Positions 14,701-29,700 of a stretch of DNA of 64,000 nt are shown here, piece by piece. Under the pieces are notes generated by a model. That model saw only the letters and a list, made by a program, of their open reading frames with translations, made no database searches and was not told the origin of the DNA. Each line of letters starts with the position of its first letter. Position 1 is the stretch's first letter. Position numbers and translations under genes: made by a program. Source of the stretch: Undaria pinnatifida (lineage: Eukaryota > Sar > Phaeophyceae > Laminariales > Alariaceae). Where the stretch lies: assembly GCA_012845835.1 (NCBI GenBank), contig JABAKD010000025.1, forward strand, positions 8,113,338 to 8,177,337, written 5' to 3'.

Positions 14701-17700
14701 TAAGGCCAAAGTCCGGCGGGGAAGTAAATAAGGGAGCAAAAAGAAAAAAAGAAAAGGACGACAGCAAAAGCCGTTACTGCCGTTTTCGCGCTCCCCCTAT
14801 TGAACTCAACGAAAACAAACAAAGCAGAAACTACCACTCGCTGTAGACGGTTCAGGGCTACAGTAGCACACGCTCCACTCAATTAGTCGAACTGGTATCT
14901 TGCCACATGATGTTGTGACTTTGATCAATTCCAAAGCAAAGTTCGATACTCATTCTAGAAACCTGCGTGATACTCCGGTCGTCGCGCGTTTTTTAGTATT
15001 TTCTGTTTGTGCGCTACTATGTATTGTTGTATACCTAGGCTATAAGGCTATATATAACGGGGCTGTTCATCGGGTTGCACTTTCATATTTTCCCTACACT
15101 AATCAATCACTTTTAGGGGTGAGCTATAGAGAGAGCTCCTTATAAGGTTAGGAACCTCAGAAAAAGAAAGGTGCAAGTCTACCGTACTATTCGTAGCATG
15201 TGTCCAAGGATCTGTGTGCCTTACAAGACACAGATCGATCACCCTCCGAAAGAAAAAACGGTGCAGGTCTACCGTACAATTAGTAGCATTTGTCCAAGGA
15301 TCTGTGTGCCTTGCAAGACACAGATCGACCACCCTCCGAACAAAAAAATGGTGCAGGTCTACCGTACTATTAATAGCATGTGTCCAAGGATCTGTGTGCC
15401 TTGCAAGACACAGAACGACCACCCTCCGAACAAAACAAAACGGCGCAGCTCTACCGTACTATGAAGAGCATGTGCGTAAGATATGTTTGCCGTGCAAGGC
15501 AAATATCTTGAACAAAGATCGGATCTGCCTGACGTACAAAATACTGATAGAGGGGGTGTACAAGAGGGGGGAAAGGGGGGAGGGGGCGGGGGGGGGGGGG
15601 GGGAAGGAGCGTGGATGGGATAGATGGGGGGGAGGCGGGGGGGAGATGGGGGGGGGGGGGGGGGGGGTGTAGTACGGAAGAGAGGCGTTGCAGACAAAAA
15701 GTCTAGCTTGAGGGGCCGCACTGATCATACTGTTACTCTACTCTCTACGTCCAGGCTACGGTATTACAGCAATAAGCCCTACTGGTCCGCAACTAAGGTA
15801 AGCTCGATGGGAACAACGCTCAAAAAATGTGCGAAGCGTCGAGATCTTAGGGAGGGGATGATACATGAGTATCCCTGGGCCAACCAACGGATGTTTCAAT
15901 CCTTTGATCTATCTCCATGGGGATACGATTATCAACGAGTCTTGGGTTTATGATATATAGCGGTACCGCATGGCCTCAATTCCATGTCAAGCTTATGTTT
16001 ACGGTTTTCCATATCGAGCTAACATTTTTATCGCACTGGTATACGGTTTTCTCACCCCTGGCCGCACTCCGAAGACGACGGGCCAGCTGCGAGAACGCAA
16101 GGGGTTCCGCGACGGTCTCGTAGTAGCTCATGTACTTCCCCGGGTCCATCGGCTCCAGGAAGTAGAGGGCCCCCGGTTGAGTTGACAGAGCGATCAGTAC
16201 CTTGAAGCATCTGCACAACACGACACAAAAGTTGACAAAGCCAATCAGCACCTTGAAGGGTTTGCACGATTACACAAATCAACACAACACAACACAACAC
16301 AACACAACACAACCAATCAAATACAACCCAACCCAACCCAACCCAACCAAACCCAACCCAACCCAACCAAACCCAACCCAACCCAACAGCAAAACACAGC
16401 ACGGTACAGGCCAGCACACCCCAACCCAACCCAACCCAACCCAACCCAACCCAACCCAACCCAACCCAACCCAACCCAACCCAACCCAACCCAACCCAAC
16501 CCAACCCAACCCAACCCAACCCAACCCAACCCAACCCAACCCAATCCAACCCAACTCAACCCAACCCAACCCAACCAAACCCAACCCAACCCAATACAAC
16601 CAGACCCAACCCAACCTAACACGCAGCTTGTAAATTTGAGTTTTTGCGGAATCCTCGATCCAACGGGTAGGATGTCTTCATATACTTATGTTCAACACAA
16701 CAACAGAACAAAACATAACACAACACAGGGTTCGTGGTTGGGGTGATATGGCAACGAACACCTTGAAGCATCCGCTAAACACAACACAACGTAAGAAAGC
16801 ACAGCATGAATCACCTCCGTTGAGTACACAAGGCAATCAGCGCCTTAGAGCGCCACAGAGCAATACAAACAAACCACCAATAAATGATCAAGCAACCAAC
16901 GAGACAATCAACTACCCAACCTTCCAACTAACAAACCAATCCAACTCAACCCGACCCAACCCGACCCAACCTAACCCAGCCCAGCCCAGCCCAGCCCAGC
17001 CCAACCCAACCCAACCCAGCCCAGCCCAGCCCAGCCCAGCCCAGCCCAACCCAACCCAACCCAACCCAACCCAACCCAACCCAACCCAACCCAACCCAAC
17101 CCAACCCAACCCAACCCAACCCAACCCAACCCAACCCAACCCAACCCAACCCAACCCAACCCAACCCAACCCAACCCAACCCAACCCAACCCAACCCACC
17201 CAACCCAACCCAACCCACCCAACCCAACCCAACCCAACCCAACCCGACCCGACCCGACCCGACCCAACCCAACCCAACCCAACCCAACCCAACCCAACCC
17301 AACCCAACCCAACCCAACCCAACCCAACCCAACCCAACCCAACCCAACCCAACCCAACCCAACCCAACCCAATCGAATCAAACCGAACCCACCCAATCAA
17401 CCAACCCACGCATCAAACCAATCAACTAACTAGTTAATAAACCAGTAAAAAACAAAGCCAAGAGTCCAACACACCGTCAGATGGCGGAACAGTACGCTTG
17501 TACCAGTAGTGTTGGCGATGCCGCGATACTGTGAGTACCACTGTAGTAGTGGTCCCTCTATAGTGCCGGTTGAGTAGTGCTGATGCCCGCTGTAGTGCCT
17601 GTGTGTTCGCTTGGAACATATGGGAACAACCAGAAGTAGAAGTACGCGAACTAGTGCCGATTGACGCTATAGTGCCGGTAATTCCGGTTGAAAAACACCG

Positions 17701-20700
17701 GCACTACCATGGAGGGACCACTACCACTACTGCTGTACTGCGAACCTACGAAAAAGCATGCCGGTACCGCCCCAGAATATACTATCGGTATACCACACAT
17801 CGGACAGATCATGATCTAGATCATATATCAGATCACATACAGTGGTCCCTCTATAGTGTCGGTCGAGAGGTGCCGGTTTCCGCTATAGTGCCTGTGAAAT
17901 CGCTTCGAACATATGGGAACAACCAGCAGTGACAGTAGGTGGAGTAGTGCCGATTGCCGCTATAGTGCCCGCAATTCCGGCTGGCACATACCCGCACTAC
18001 AGAGGAACCACTGCTACTATACTGCGAACCTACCAAAGAGTATGCCGGAACTGCCCCAGAATATACTGGCAGTACAGTATACCACACATCGGACAGATCA
18101 TGATCTAGATCATATAGATAATATAGAGTGGTCTCTAGTACCGATTGAGTAATGCCGGTTGCCCGATACAATGCATGTGAAATCGCTAATAACATATGGG
18201 AACAACCAGTAGTGGCAGTACGCGGAGCAGTGCCGGTTGCCGCTATAGTGTCGGTAATTCCGGTTGGAAAATACTGCTGAAAAGTACCGACATTACTATA
18301 GAGGGACCACTACTGCTCCGTACTAAACTGTACTGCGAACTGCGAACCTACGAACAAGTATGCCGGCACTGCCCAGAATATACTGGCAGTATCCCACAAA
18401 TCTGACAGAGCACGATCTAGAATATATAGATCCTACATCTGTCGCTATGATACGTTGTGAAGCATCTGTGGTGTACAGGTCCTATACAGGAAACCTGTGC
18501 TAGGTCATACAGGTCATGGGGCTTCTATGAGGCAACATGATGTAGACCTTGCAGATCATATCTAGAACGGGAACATATCTTCCCTGAAAGAGACAGATCA
18601 TGTAGATCATCTGATCTGTCCACAAAAGGTCATTAACGCCCCGAGAACTGGAAACCCGGTTTGGGGGACATATTACGTGGAATTAGTATAGGAAGAGATC
18701 TTGGGGCTCTAAAGGGGTTAAACGGGATGCGATTTGTCCAATGTGTGCAGTATACCCAGTGTACCCAGTACCCATTATCCAATCGACACCCACACAAACT
18801 ATTAACAGCGTCAAAACATCCCGGACCTCTGACACACGATCTAGATCGGATCTGTACACAACATATTGCATCTACAGGTACAGGATTTAAATTATCTAGA
18901 TCGTCATCTGTACGATCTGCGGCCCTTACCTCTGAAGCACATCAGGAGCGCCTTTCCGAAGGCCCCTCGTCATCCACTCGTCATCATCGTCATCGTCATC
19001 ATCATCATCATCTTCCTCCTCCTCTTCCTCCTCCTCACCCGCCCCCTCCCCCGCCTCCCCCCCCCCTTCAAGGGAAACCCCACTCTCATCCCCTCCTTCC
19101 TCCCCCTCCGTTTCAGCATCGCCCCCCCCGTAAGCTACCGCCGCCACTTTTCCGCGAGTTTCTTTCGCTTGCTGCCACCCGCGGGCAGGGGACGATCCTC
19201 TACCGTCCCCTACTTTCGGGCGTTTCGAAGACGGGGTTGAAGAAAACTGCCCCCCCCCAACTGCCGCTGCTGCAGCTGAGCCCGACGCAGACCCAGAGGA
19301 AGAGCGTTGGTTAGCTTTCGCCTGAGCACCGGAAACTCGGGGACGTTTTCCTTTCTTCCCCTCCTTGACTCGACCGCCGGCTGCGCCACCGGATGCGCCT
19401 ATGGGAATTTTCTCGGAGTTTTCTGATTTTTTTTTGGGCCCGGTGGAGGTGAAAGAGAACGGGGGTTGGTGGGGGAGGGGCGTTTTCTTGAGCCGTCCGC
19501 GGTTAGAGGTAGCTTCACCCGGGAAAGGGGGGTCGGGTATTGCCACTGCTACTGCTACCGCTATTTCATCTATTTATAAAAATATTATAAATACGTCAGC
19601 TGTGAGTTCGATAAAGTTAGGTTCGATACTCATATTTGTAAGCTGCGTGACAACACCGGCCGCTCGTTTGTCCTTTATACTGCTACTGCTACTGCTCCTG
19701 CTTCTGCGACTGCTGCTGCGGCTGCCGCTGCTGGACGACAACAAACACAACACTTACCAGGGTGCCTGGTACCATGAAATACTAATACTGTCATAACCGT
19801 AGTACCGTCACCACCACCATCAACAGCATCACCAGCACCAATGCCCCCATCTCTTGACACAAACACCAACAACACAAACCCCACTTACTATTCCCTAAAC
19901 CACCACCAGACCAATATACTCCGGAGTATAACACAAGCACACAACACTATGAATAAACACCCTCCCACCCCTGAAACCGCCACCGAGATGAAAAAAGCCT
20001 AAAACCACCGCCACCACCACGACCACCAGCATCTCGTAACACAAAGACAAACACCAACGCTAACCCCGATCACTATCCCCCAAAACCACCACCGCCACCA
20101 CTTGACACTTACACTAACCCCAACCACTACGTATATCGCCATCTCTTAACACTGACCCTGACCACAATCGCCTAAAACCACTGCCACCACGACGACCACC
20201 ACACATCTCTCAAGACAAACACAAACACCATCGCTAACCCCAATCACTATCCCCAAGAACCCCAACCGCCGCCATCATCTCTAATACGTACACTAAACCC
20301 AATCACTATGTATCCCCTAGCACCACCACCATCCCTAACACTAACACCAACCGAAACCACAATCGACTAAAACCACCGCCACTACCACGACCAACAGCAT
20401 CACGCACAAACACCAACGCCAACCCCAATCACTATCCCCAAATACCACCACCGCCACCATCTCTTAAGACTTGCACTAACCCCAACCACTATATCACCAT
20501 CTCTATCACTAACACTAATCACAACCCCCTGAATCCACCGCCACCACCACGGCCACCACGCATCTCTTAACACAAACACAAACACCAACGCTAACCCCAA
20601 TCACTATCCCCAAAAACCATCACCAACGCCACCATCTCTTGACACCTAAACTAACCCCAACCCCTATATATATATCGCCATCTCTCACACGTACACTAAC

Positions 20701-23700
20701 CCTAACCGCCAGTACCATCGGCACCAGCAAGGCTCACCAAGGGTCGGGAAAGGCGGCGACAAAGCCGGGGACGCCTCGAGACTGGAAAGGATGGCCACAG
20801 CAGACGCGTGGCATGATGGAACATCCACCTTAATCGGCCGAGGTCTTCGTGTGCACGAGAAAACGTAAAACAGGGGGGGGGGGGACTGATTTCATGCATA
20901 GCCGGGGGGAGGGGCTTAGCGAGGGGGGGTGGGGGGTGTACTAAGTTTGTGCACGAGAAAACATAAAACAGGGGGGGGGGTACTGATTTCATGCATAGCC
21001 GGGGGGAGGGGCTTAGCGACGGGGGGTGGGGGGGTGTACTCAGTTTGTGCATGGCCGTAGTCGTATGACCATAGAACCTCCGGAGTGAGTGTACTCATAT
21101 CATGAATGGCCGTAGTCTTAACGTCACAGACCTTCGCATCCCTACAATGCCGTGACGGAGCACGTCGGATTTTCACCGATCATGCAGATATCACGTTTAC
21201 AGGGGTGGGTGGGTAGAAAACAGAGGACGACGTTGGGCAAGACGTACGCCAACTACATTACCGGGAGGGGCGCGGAAGGGGCTAGGAAAGGCAGATGCCA
21301 AATTAACAATTGTGGGTGAGAAAAGGGTGGGAGTTGGGGTGTGTGTGTGTGTGTGTGGGGGGGGGGGGGGGGCGCTAGGCGACGAGGCAGATGCCAAATA
21401 ACACAGAAAATAAATACCTGGTACTAAAAAAACGACACAATGTGGATAACAGGTCCCCTTCCCGTAGATAGTACCGCTTCATTACACGCAAGTCGAAGGT
21501 CGCCAGAGGTCCTCCAGACTCCGTTTCAGTGCTGATCCGAGATACCGACCCACCTCGGTATGTCCTCCACACCACACCACACGAGAGAGAACTTGTCACG
21601 GACACTGCCCACACTTGGCGTCGACGGCAGGACAAAACAAACAAATAGACGTAACGCTAATTCGAATGGAAACCCTCACGTGTCGTCATCGCCAGGGACG
21701 GGGAACCTTTCCGGAGCCGCGTCCACGATAGCCTTCAGCGCAGAAAAGTAGCGCGTTGACGCCACCGCCACCGCCTCCGTCACCGCCACCCCCCCATCCC
21801 CATCACCGTCACCTGCATCTCCACCCTCACCCCCACCCCCACCCCGACTTCCACCACCAGCCTGCCGCCCTTTCTTGTCCCCTCCATCCCGTTTTTTCTT
21901 GTCACCGCGAGAAACTCCCGAGGCGGCGAGGATAAGCTCTACGGCCACGCGAAGGTTATTCACGATGGCCACGCGGTCGTGGGTCCTGTAAGAAGGCGGG
22001 TGGAAGGGGGGAGGGGGGGGTGGGGGGTACTCAGTTTGTGCATGGCCGTAGTCGTATGACCGTAGACCCTCGCATCCCTACCATGCCGGGACGGAGCACG
22101 TCGGGTTTTCACCAACCAGGCAGGCATTGCTTACACCAAGCGCGAAGCGCCGTGAGGTGTTCGGCAAGTCGCATGAAGGGTGAACTGCATCCTTCCAAGA
22201 ACCGCTAATACAACGGACTTCGGCACCTTGTGCCTACTTTCTTGCTCATGGATGACAGCGCCAATGAGTTACTTTGTTTTCTGTGTGGCCACTCCAGAGA
22301 CAGCAATGGAAATTACGATGCAACTGCCTCGTGGGTGCCATACCAAATTCACACTACGTGATGCGATCATTCTCCTTGTGCGGAGTTAGGGTTCTCCACC
22401 CCGCACAATATGATTTAAGTCGAGGGGGGGGGGGGGGTGGGGGGAGGGGGCGCCAACAGTCGGAAAAAATAAATAAACCAAGAGTCATGTCACAAAAATA
22501 GGGGATAGAGCAAAAGAAAACACACCTTGCGCATAGGGTTTCGTCAAGACCCGGACGGTGAGCAGACGAAGCCATCAGAACCCCTCTGCAACAACGCCAA
22601 AACCAACACCACATCCACCCCCACCTCCACGCCTACACCCACCCCCAAAAACGCCATTAAAAAAAATGAGCAAGCAGAAAACAACAAACGGCAAGGAACA
22701 AAACCATGCAAAAGAAAATAAACAAAAGAAGAAACGACAAAAAAAACGACAAAATAAAAACACAACGACAAAAAAAACAAGCCAAGAAACAAACTCACAC
22801 TTCGGGGTTCAAATCCGGATATTGAGCAGATGAAACCGCAACCTCCCCGCCCCCAACACACCATGCGTCGACAGGTCTGTACACACTAGTGCCAAACGCT
22901 CCCGAAATATGACCAAAAATGAAAAACGACCAAAACAAACAAAAAACGAACGGGCGAACACAAGAAGAAAAACACACAACAAACTTCGAAAAAAAAAAAA
23001 AACTCACACATAGGGGTTCAACTCCCGGACGTTGAGCAGGTGAAACCGCCAATCCCCCCTCCCACACCACGCCTCCCCAGGAGTGTAAACCCTGGTGCGG
23101 AAAGCCCCGGCCGTAGAATAGGGGCAGGTGTGAAGGCACGCCGCCACGGCCATGGCCGGAGTCTGTGATGGCATTGGTGGGCGGTAGGGGGAGGGGAGGG
23201 AGGCGAGCAGCATAAGACCAAAAAGAAGTTGAAGTTCACAATCTTACTCGACAAACCATGAAAAACGATGCGTGATTAAAACGATAAAACGATATCGCAC
23301 GCCCCAAAAAAGTCAGATTGAAAAAAACAAAACCAGCCGAGTCGGGTTTCCGTAAAAAAAAAACTGACGACGGCACCTGTATTTTTTCAACTGACGTCTT
23401 ACTTGGATTTTGGTACACCTCTCTATTTCATTTTTCTCATCTCTTTTATTATCTTCGCACGTGTCCTTTCTCCTTCTCCCTCCCTAGACGTCACTCAGAT
23501 CTGGGGTCACTATAGGCAGGCGCTTCTCTCCCGTCCCTACCAGGGTACGCGCCTTCATTTTCATCGCGGGAAGATTCCAGCATTTTCTTCCCTCGTCGAC
23601 TCACACCTCCCTATATGGGCTGCATATCTTAAAAATCTCGACGTTAGTATATCCCCTGCCTTGGCCTCATTGTTTGTAACGACCTTTCTGCTTGGTCTAA

Positions 23701-26700
23701 CCCCTCCCTCGTATATCTAGGTCTGAAAACAAAGTAGCGTGTTGGCTTTTTGTTTTCGTGTATAATACCCGAGGCACAACTCGAGCCGCCTTTACTACAG
23801 CGCCGAAAACTGGGGTGTTCGCGATTTTACATAATTCAGCTGGGTTGGCAAAAAAAAAAAACGAAAACGTGAATCAAAACCTGATGGGGTGTGGTTTAGA
23901 TTTTGCGAATTTGTTGGCCAGCTTCTTAGTTGGGTCGGGAGTTTTCCCGACCAATCCACCACAAGAAGTATTTTGAGGACCGTGGGTAGAAATGGCCATT
24001 TTGGCCGATACTTTTCGCATTGCTGAGCGTTAAAAGGGCAATTTCGGCCGTTTGAAGCCATACTTTGAGGCCTGATGTGCGTAAAAAGGGCCCTTTCTGG
24101 CTTTTGGGCCACGTTTAGCTATACCTGGTATTTTTTAGCACTGCTGTGCATACAAAAGAGCCACTTTGGCCATTTTTTTTTCTTTTTTTAGTGTGGGTTG
24201 GCTTATATGACATTCGCGGTTTAAGTACTATGAAACATTTCCTACCCAACTAAATATAGTATCCCGCAAGCACCCAATTGTCTAGGACTAAGCATGGACG
24301 TCTCGGGGAATATGACGTGACCAGCGTGTGGTTCCAGTACTATGACAAGGTATATTTATCGTATTGCCCTGGGAGAGGAGACGCCGCCCAACTTTAACGT
24401 TGGTGATTCCGCCGCGCGTTATTCGCTCGCCCATTGGGAGAAAGAGCAACACGCAGAGCCTGCGTGTTACCGTTACGACGCCATCCAAAGCATTCTTCTC
24501 GGCCGGCCAATGGCCCTGTCCACCGAAGCTTTGGCTCGTTTCCCCCAAGGCGGAACCTGCCTAGTAGAGAGTCCTGCAAAAGGGTGGACTGTGTCTTTTA
24601 TCAGGGCCCTACCACACTACTGTAGTATTTCAAAAACTGCCCAATTCACGAAAGATAAAAATCTGCCCGAAGCACCCTAACCTTAACCCCGCTTAACCTT
24701 AACCCCACCCCTAACTCTTGAAACTAACTAATCCCAGCTCTAACCTCATACTCTCTACACAAACCCACCAAAGGTCCGTCCGAAACTTTTTTCGCCGCCG
24801 CCGTCAATTCCCATCGATACTCGAGCCTCATGCGCAGAAGTTTCACGGTCTGGTTGGAGGCGGTGGGGCGGTGGCCGGGGCGGGGGGGGGGGGAGGGTCG
24901 ACTGCATGAGTGACTAATCGGCATTTCCGGGTGGTAGCAGCGGCAGTGGTGGTGGTGGTTGTAGTGGTGGTGGTGGTGGTTGCAATGGTAGCGGTAGACG
25001 CAGGAGTAGCAGCACGAAAATAAGTGGTGGTAGTAAAAACAGTAGCAGTAGCAGTAGAAGGAGGAACATCGGCACCAGCAGTCGCACCAGTAGTAGCAGC
25101 AAACACTAGTACCAACAGCAGTAACAGCAGCAATAGCGTGGAAGAAACATCCCCACCCCAACGCGATGGCTTCACTGATCGCTGAAAACCCGACGTGCTA
25201 CCTTCCCGCATTGCAGGGATGCGAGCATCTATGCCCTTGAGATTATATCTATGCATGACATGAGTCCCCCCCCCTCCCCCTTCCCAAAGCTGCAACAAAC
25301 CTTTCTGCTACCTCCCCGCATTGCATGGATGCGAGCGTCTATGCCCTTGAGATTATATCTATGCATGACATGAGTACCCCCCCCTCCCCCTTCCCAAAGC
25401 TGCAACGAACCTTTCTGTCACTCTCCGAGAGCATAGCTTTCGGGTCCTTGTTATTGGCTGGGTTAGCACCCCCCCCTAGTATGAGCTGCTGCAGGTCTTT
25501 GTCATCCCGGCCAACCTCCCTTAACGCGTGAAGCGCCAGCACGTTCCTCGCCATTTCCGCCCACGCAAACGGCTGCAAGCGGGTGAGGGGGTGGCGGCAG
25601 CGGGCACAAGGGAAAGTGTGGGGGGAAAGGCAAACTCAAACAAAAAATCAAAAATCAAGACCAAAAATAACCCATTTGTGGGGCCCATGTACAAAGAAAA
25701 AACAAAGCATTAAAAAAACGCCTTATTATCATGGTGCGAGCATACAGCACACGGCAGTGCAAGTTGTGCGTGCGTCTCAGAGGTACTTGCGTTGGAGTTC
25801 GACCTTAAAATCGTCGTCAGCTAATCTGCTAGCAGCCCAGGTTAATTCGGGTGAAGGCTGTTGCAATCATCAGTTTTGTTCACCAATTTTCCCTCTGAAG
25901 CCCCACAAGGGCTAACAAAAAAAAATCCAATCAAAGATCAAAATCAACCTAAACGCAAAATACATTCAAAATTCAAGTGTATACAATAATCGAACTCCCT
26001 CATGGAGGGCCCCGAAAATGAAGGGATCGGCCGCTTCCACCCCGGCCATCCCCAGGATTCGAAAGTCAATCCAAACTCAAACTCGAATCAGTAACCAAAT
26101 GCAAACCAGACCCAACCTTGACCAATCTACCCAAAAATAATCTCAACGCACGATCATACTCAGCCAAATAAAAAATCATACTGAAATCAGCCCAAAAATC
26201 AAGCTTGACCTCACCCAAAATTAAATCAAAACTAAATAAAAAAGAAGCAATTCAAAGTCAAACCATAACTTCACAAAAAAAATCAAAGCAAAAGCAATCG
26301 AATCAAACTCAGTCCATCCAAGCAAGCCAAACTCAACGAATAAAAAAAAAAACTCACATCAGTTCAACACCGAACTAAAAAACGACGTAAAGAAAACAAG
26401 ATAACCTCGCTGCCCAAGGCACCCCCCGGGATTCGAACCAAACAAACTCCACCGCATAAAACATCTACAGTAACCTCAAAAACAGACAAAATCAAACTCC
26501 ACTATCTAAAGCCAAACTAAAATCAATCCAAAATCAAACTGTAGTAAATTAATCCAAAATGGATCTCACCCCATGGAGGCTCCCGATGACGAGGGGATCG
26601 GCCGCTTCCACCCCCGAAAATGCCCGGAATTGGAACGCCAAACTCAAAACAAAACTACAAACCAAATTCAAATCAGTCCAAATGCAAGTTCAATGAAAAA

Positions 26701-29700
26701 CAACTCAAAACACGATCAATAAGGAACAAACACGCAAGTAAATAAACAAACACGACAAACGAAACTCACCCCGTGGAGGGCCCCGATGATGGGGGGACCG
26801 GCCGCGTAACCCGCGTCATCCTCAGGAATCGAACGTCAAACTATACCTGAAAATCAACCTCAAAATCAACCCCAAACAATCAAGCTCAAAAAAAAATCGA
26901 AAACGATACATAAAAACTGAAATCAAACTCCAAAGTCATACTCCAAATTCAAAATTCAAAATTCAATAACAAAACTCCGAAACCAAACTCACCCCATGTA
27001 GGGCCCCGATGATGAGCGGATCGGCCGCTTCTACCCCCGTCATGCCCAGGATTCGAACGGCCGAAGGGGTGGCCAGGCCGGCGAGGGCAGAAGCTACGTT
27101 GGACAGGAGCGACACCGCTTCTCTTCGCGTCATGCCAACATCATCACCGATTTCTTGCTCCCTGTCGGTAGCGAGTGTCAACCACGACGGAAAAATGAAT
27201 TAGATCGACGAAAATCGATACTAATGTACGACAGTTGAAATATAAAATGGCAAAAGTCGCAATCGACAGCAGCGACACCGCTTCTCTCCTTGTCATGCCG
27301 ACATCATCGCTGTTTTTTTGCTCCCTGTCCGTACAGCCGTGGTGCCACGTTAGTGCGGTACTTTTAGTGCAGGGTGTCAGTTTAGTGCGGTACAAAGCGC
27401 ATATCGCCTATCACGGCCTCGTCCTTACAGAGTACAGCACTAGCTCGGGGTCGCGCTATAGTGCGGTTATGGTTATCTGGCAAAAGGCGACGCATTAGTG
27501 AGGGGACACGATTGCAGTCTACATTTATTAGAGTCAGTAGACCTACGGACAACACGACCGGTGGATAATATGTCCATCACTACTGTTGACTGGGGTTTGA
27601 CACATGACAACTGAAAAAAAACGGGTGACCGATGTATTACGCAGCTTGCAAAAATGAGTATCGACCCTAAATTTGTGGAACTCACAGCTGGCCGGTTTTT
27701 GAATGATGCTATATAATATCACCGGCAAACATGTAATACCATTGGTCTAGATAGACACCAACGGTAGGTATCAAGTTGCGAAACAATAGCGACATTCCGA
27801 TGATTTTTGGGCTAAAGGAGCCCTGGTCATTTAGAACCGCTTGTAGCCAACAAGTACCACCCTTATCGCGGCAGGTGTCTTGACCTGACGGCTAGATATT
27901 AGCCGAGTGGCGCAGTAAGCCAAACAACTGGATTTAGTATTTCGTCTCGGAAACAAAAATGTTGGCATAAAATAATCGAAACAAAATACTCAGTTCACAT
28001 ACTCGTAGCACAAACCATTACCCCATTTATAATCCATCCTCACGTGTTCACATGGCCGAAGGGCTTTTCGTCCACGGCGTTGAGGGCCTGTGCAAGGCGT
28101 TCGAGGGAGGGGGGACGGCGGGGAGTCAACCCCGCATCCGCCAACGGCTCTCGGAAGCAGAATATGAAGTCCCAGAGCTGGAGAAGATCAGCCACCTGTC
28201 GGCAAAACGAAACGGCCGAAACGGTTTGGGGGGGGCGGGGGGCTAGAGAGTTGAAAAACGGTTTTGATAGACGGAAAGGATCGAAAAAAATGGTTGAAAA
28301 ACGGTTGGAAAACGATTGAAAAACATATTTTGAAAACAACAAATACGATTGAAAAACGTACGACTGGAAATAAACGCTTGATTAATGGATGGTTGAACAA
28401 TGGTTGGAACAAAAGGGCGCAAGGACACGGTCGAAACCAAACGATCGAAACCAAACGATCGAAACCAAACTTCAACAATCAGCCATCACCCAAGAAACGT
28501 GGCAGAGTGAAAGTGCAAACTGCGTTCTTGATTATTTGTGAGTCACCGCGTCTGTTGCCCGAAATTTACCTCGACACGTCCCCCAACATTTTCCCTGTGC
28601 ATTTCCACTAACATCTAAGTCATCTCGCGGCAGGGGTTGCACTTTTTTTGCCCCAACGTTTCTGGCCGGTGGAGCTCCTCAGGCAAGGAACTACCGGTAA
28701 TTCTGACGTTTTCACCGGTATACTTCGACGTATTTGTTTTAGGACCAGCGGCATAAAAGGGTTAGCCGGAATGCGCGAACGAATGCACCTTCGAAGTAAC
28801 ACTACGAGCTCAGAAACTTCCGCTGCGCCCCTACCGTGGGATAACTTATTTACCCGACCGTCCCCCCAAACATTTCTCCGAACGACAGCCCGGACAAATC
28901 AGATGCCTATCTCGGGATCTGTAGAGCTATCTTATTGGATAGATAGACCCCTAATCTGCATAAATCTGCGGGATTTAGATCACGTTTGCTGGGTGGGATC
29001 TGTACCATCTAGCTCTTTTACACACGTTTCCCTGCGTGGGATCTGTATGGTCTAGCTCTTACAAACATGTTTCCGTTACTGTGGGATCTGTATGATATAC
29101 GACTCTCCCCAAACATGTTTCCGTTACTGTGGGATCTGTATGATATACCACTCTCCCCAAACATTTCTCCGAATGACATACCAAACTTTTCCCTCGACCG
29201 CGTCCCAGATATTCTTCATCCCGACATATACCCGGAATACTCGCGTATTTTTCCCACAAGGTCGCCCGCGCTGTGCGTGGATCAAGGAAAATCTCCCACC
29301 TGTTCCTGAGACAGCCCAAGCTCCTGCAGAACGACTTCCCCCTCCGGCACCACGGGCGGGGCGTCGATTCCGTCGTTTCCGTCTGCTTTTTTTACCGAGC
29401 CCTTGGCCGATTTTTTCGCCGAACTCGAGATGGAATGATCTTTGCCGGAGTCTTTGACAGGTTCGCTCGCGCTTTTCCGGACGTTCGCGATGGCTGCCTG
29501 AATCTGATCGTGGTCTTGATTCTCCAAACGTTTTTGCTGTAAAATGGTGTCCGAGAACCGACAGAGGAGGGGCGTTAGGTCAGGCGGACGGAGGGCGATT
29601 GACCATACAAAAACCACCTGCGGACAAGGGGGTGAAACATTCTAACAGACTAAAGTACAACAACAGCAACAGCAACAACAACAACGACAACAACAACAAC

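Noticed and set aside
14198-14882. Phe/Leu/Ser-rich minus-strand frames resembling a membrane protein
   Set aside because: Product of the A/G-only repeat read on the opposite strand.
16688-17437. Long Gln/Pro/Asn/Thr-rich frame and Gly/Trp/Val/Leu-rich minus frames
   Set aside because: Translation of (CCCAA)n; no splice or composition support.
24680-24735. Telomere-like CCTAACCTTAACCCC words
   Set aside because: Only a few degenerate repeats; nothing indicates a chromosome end or a true interstitial telomere.
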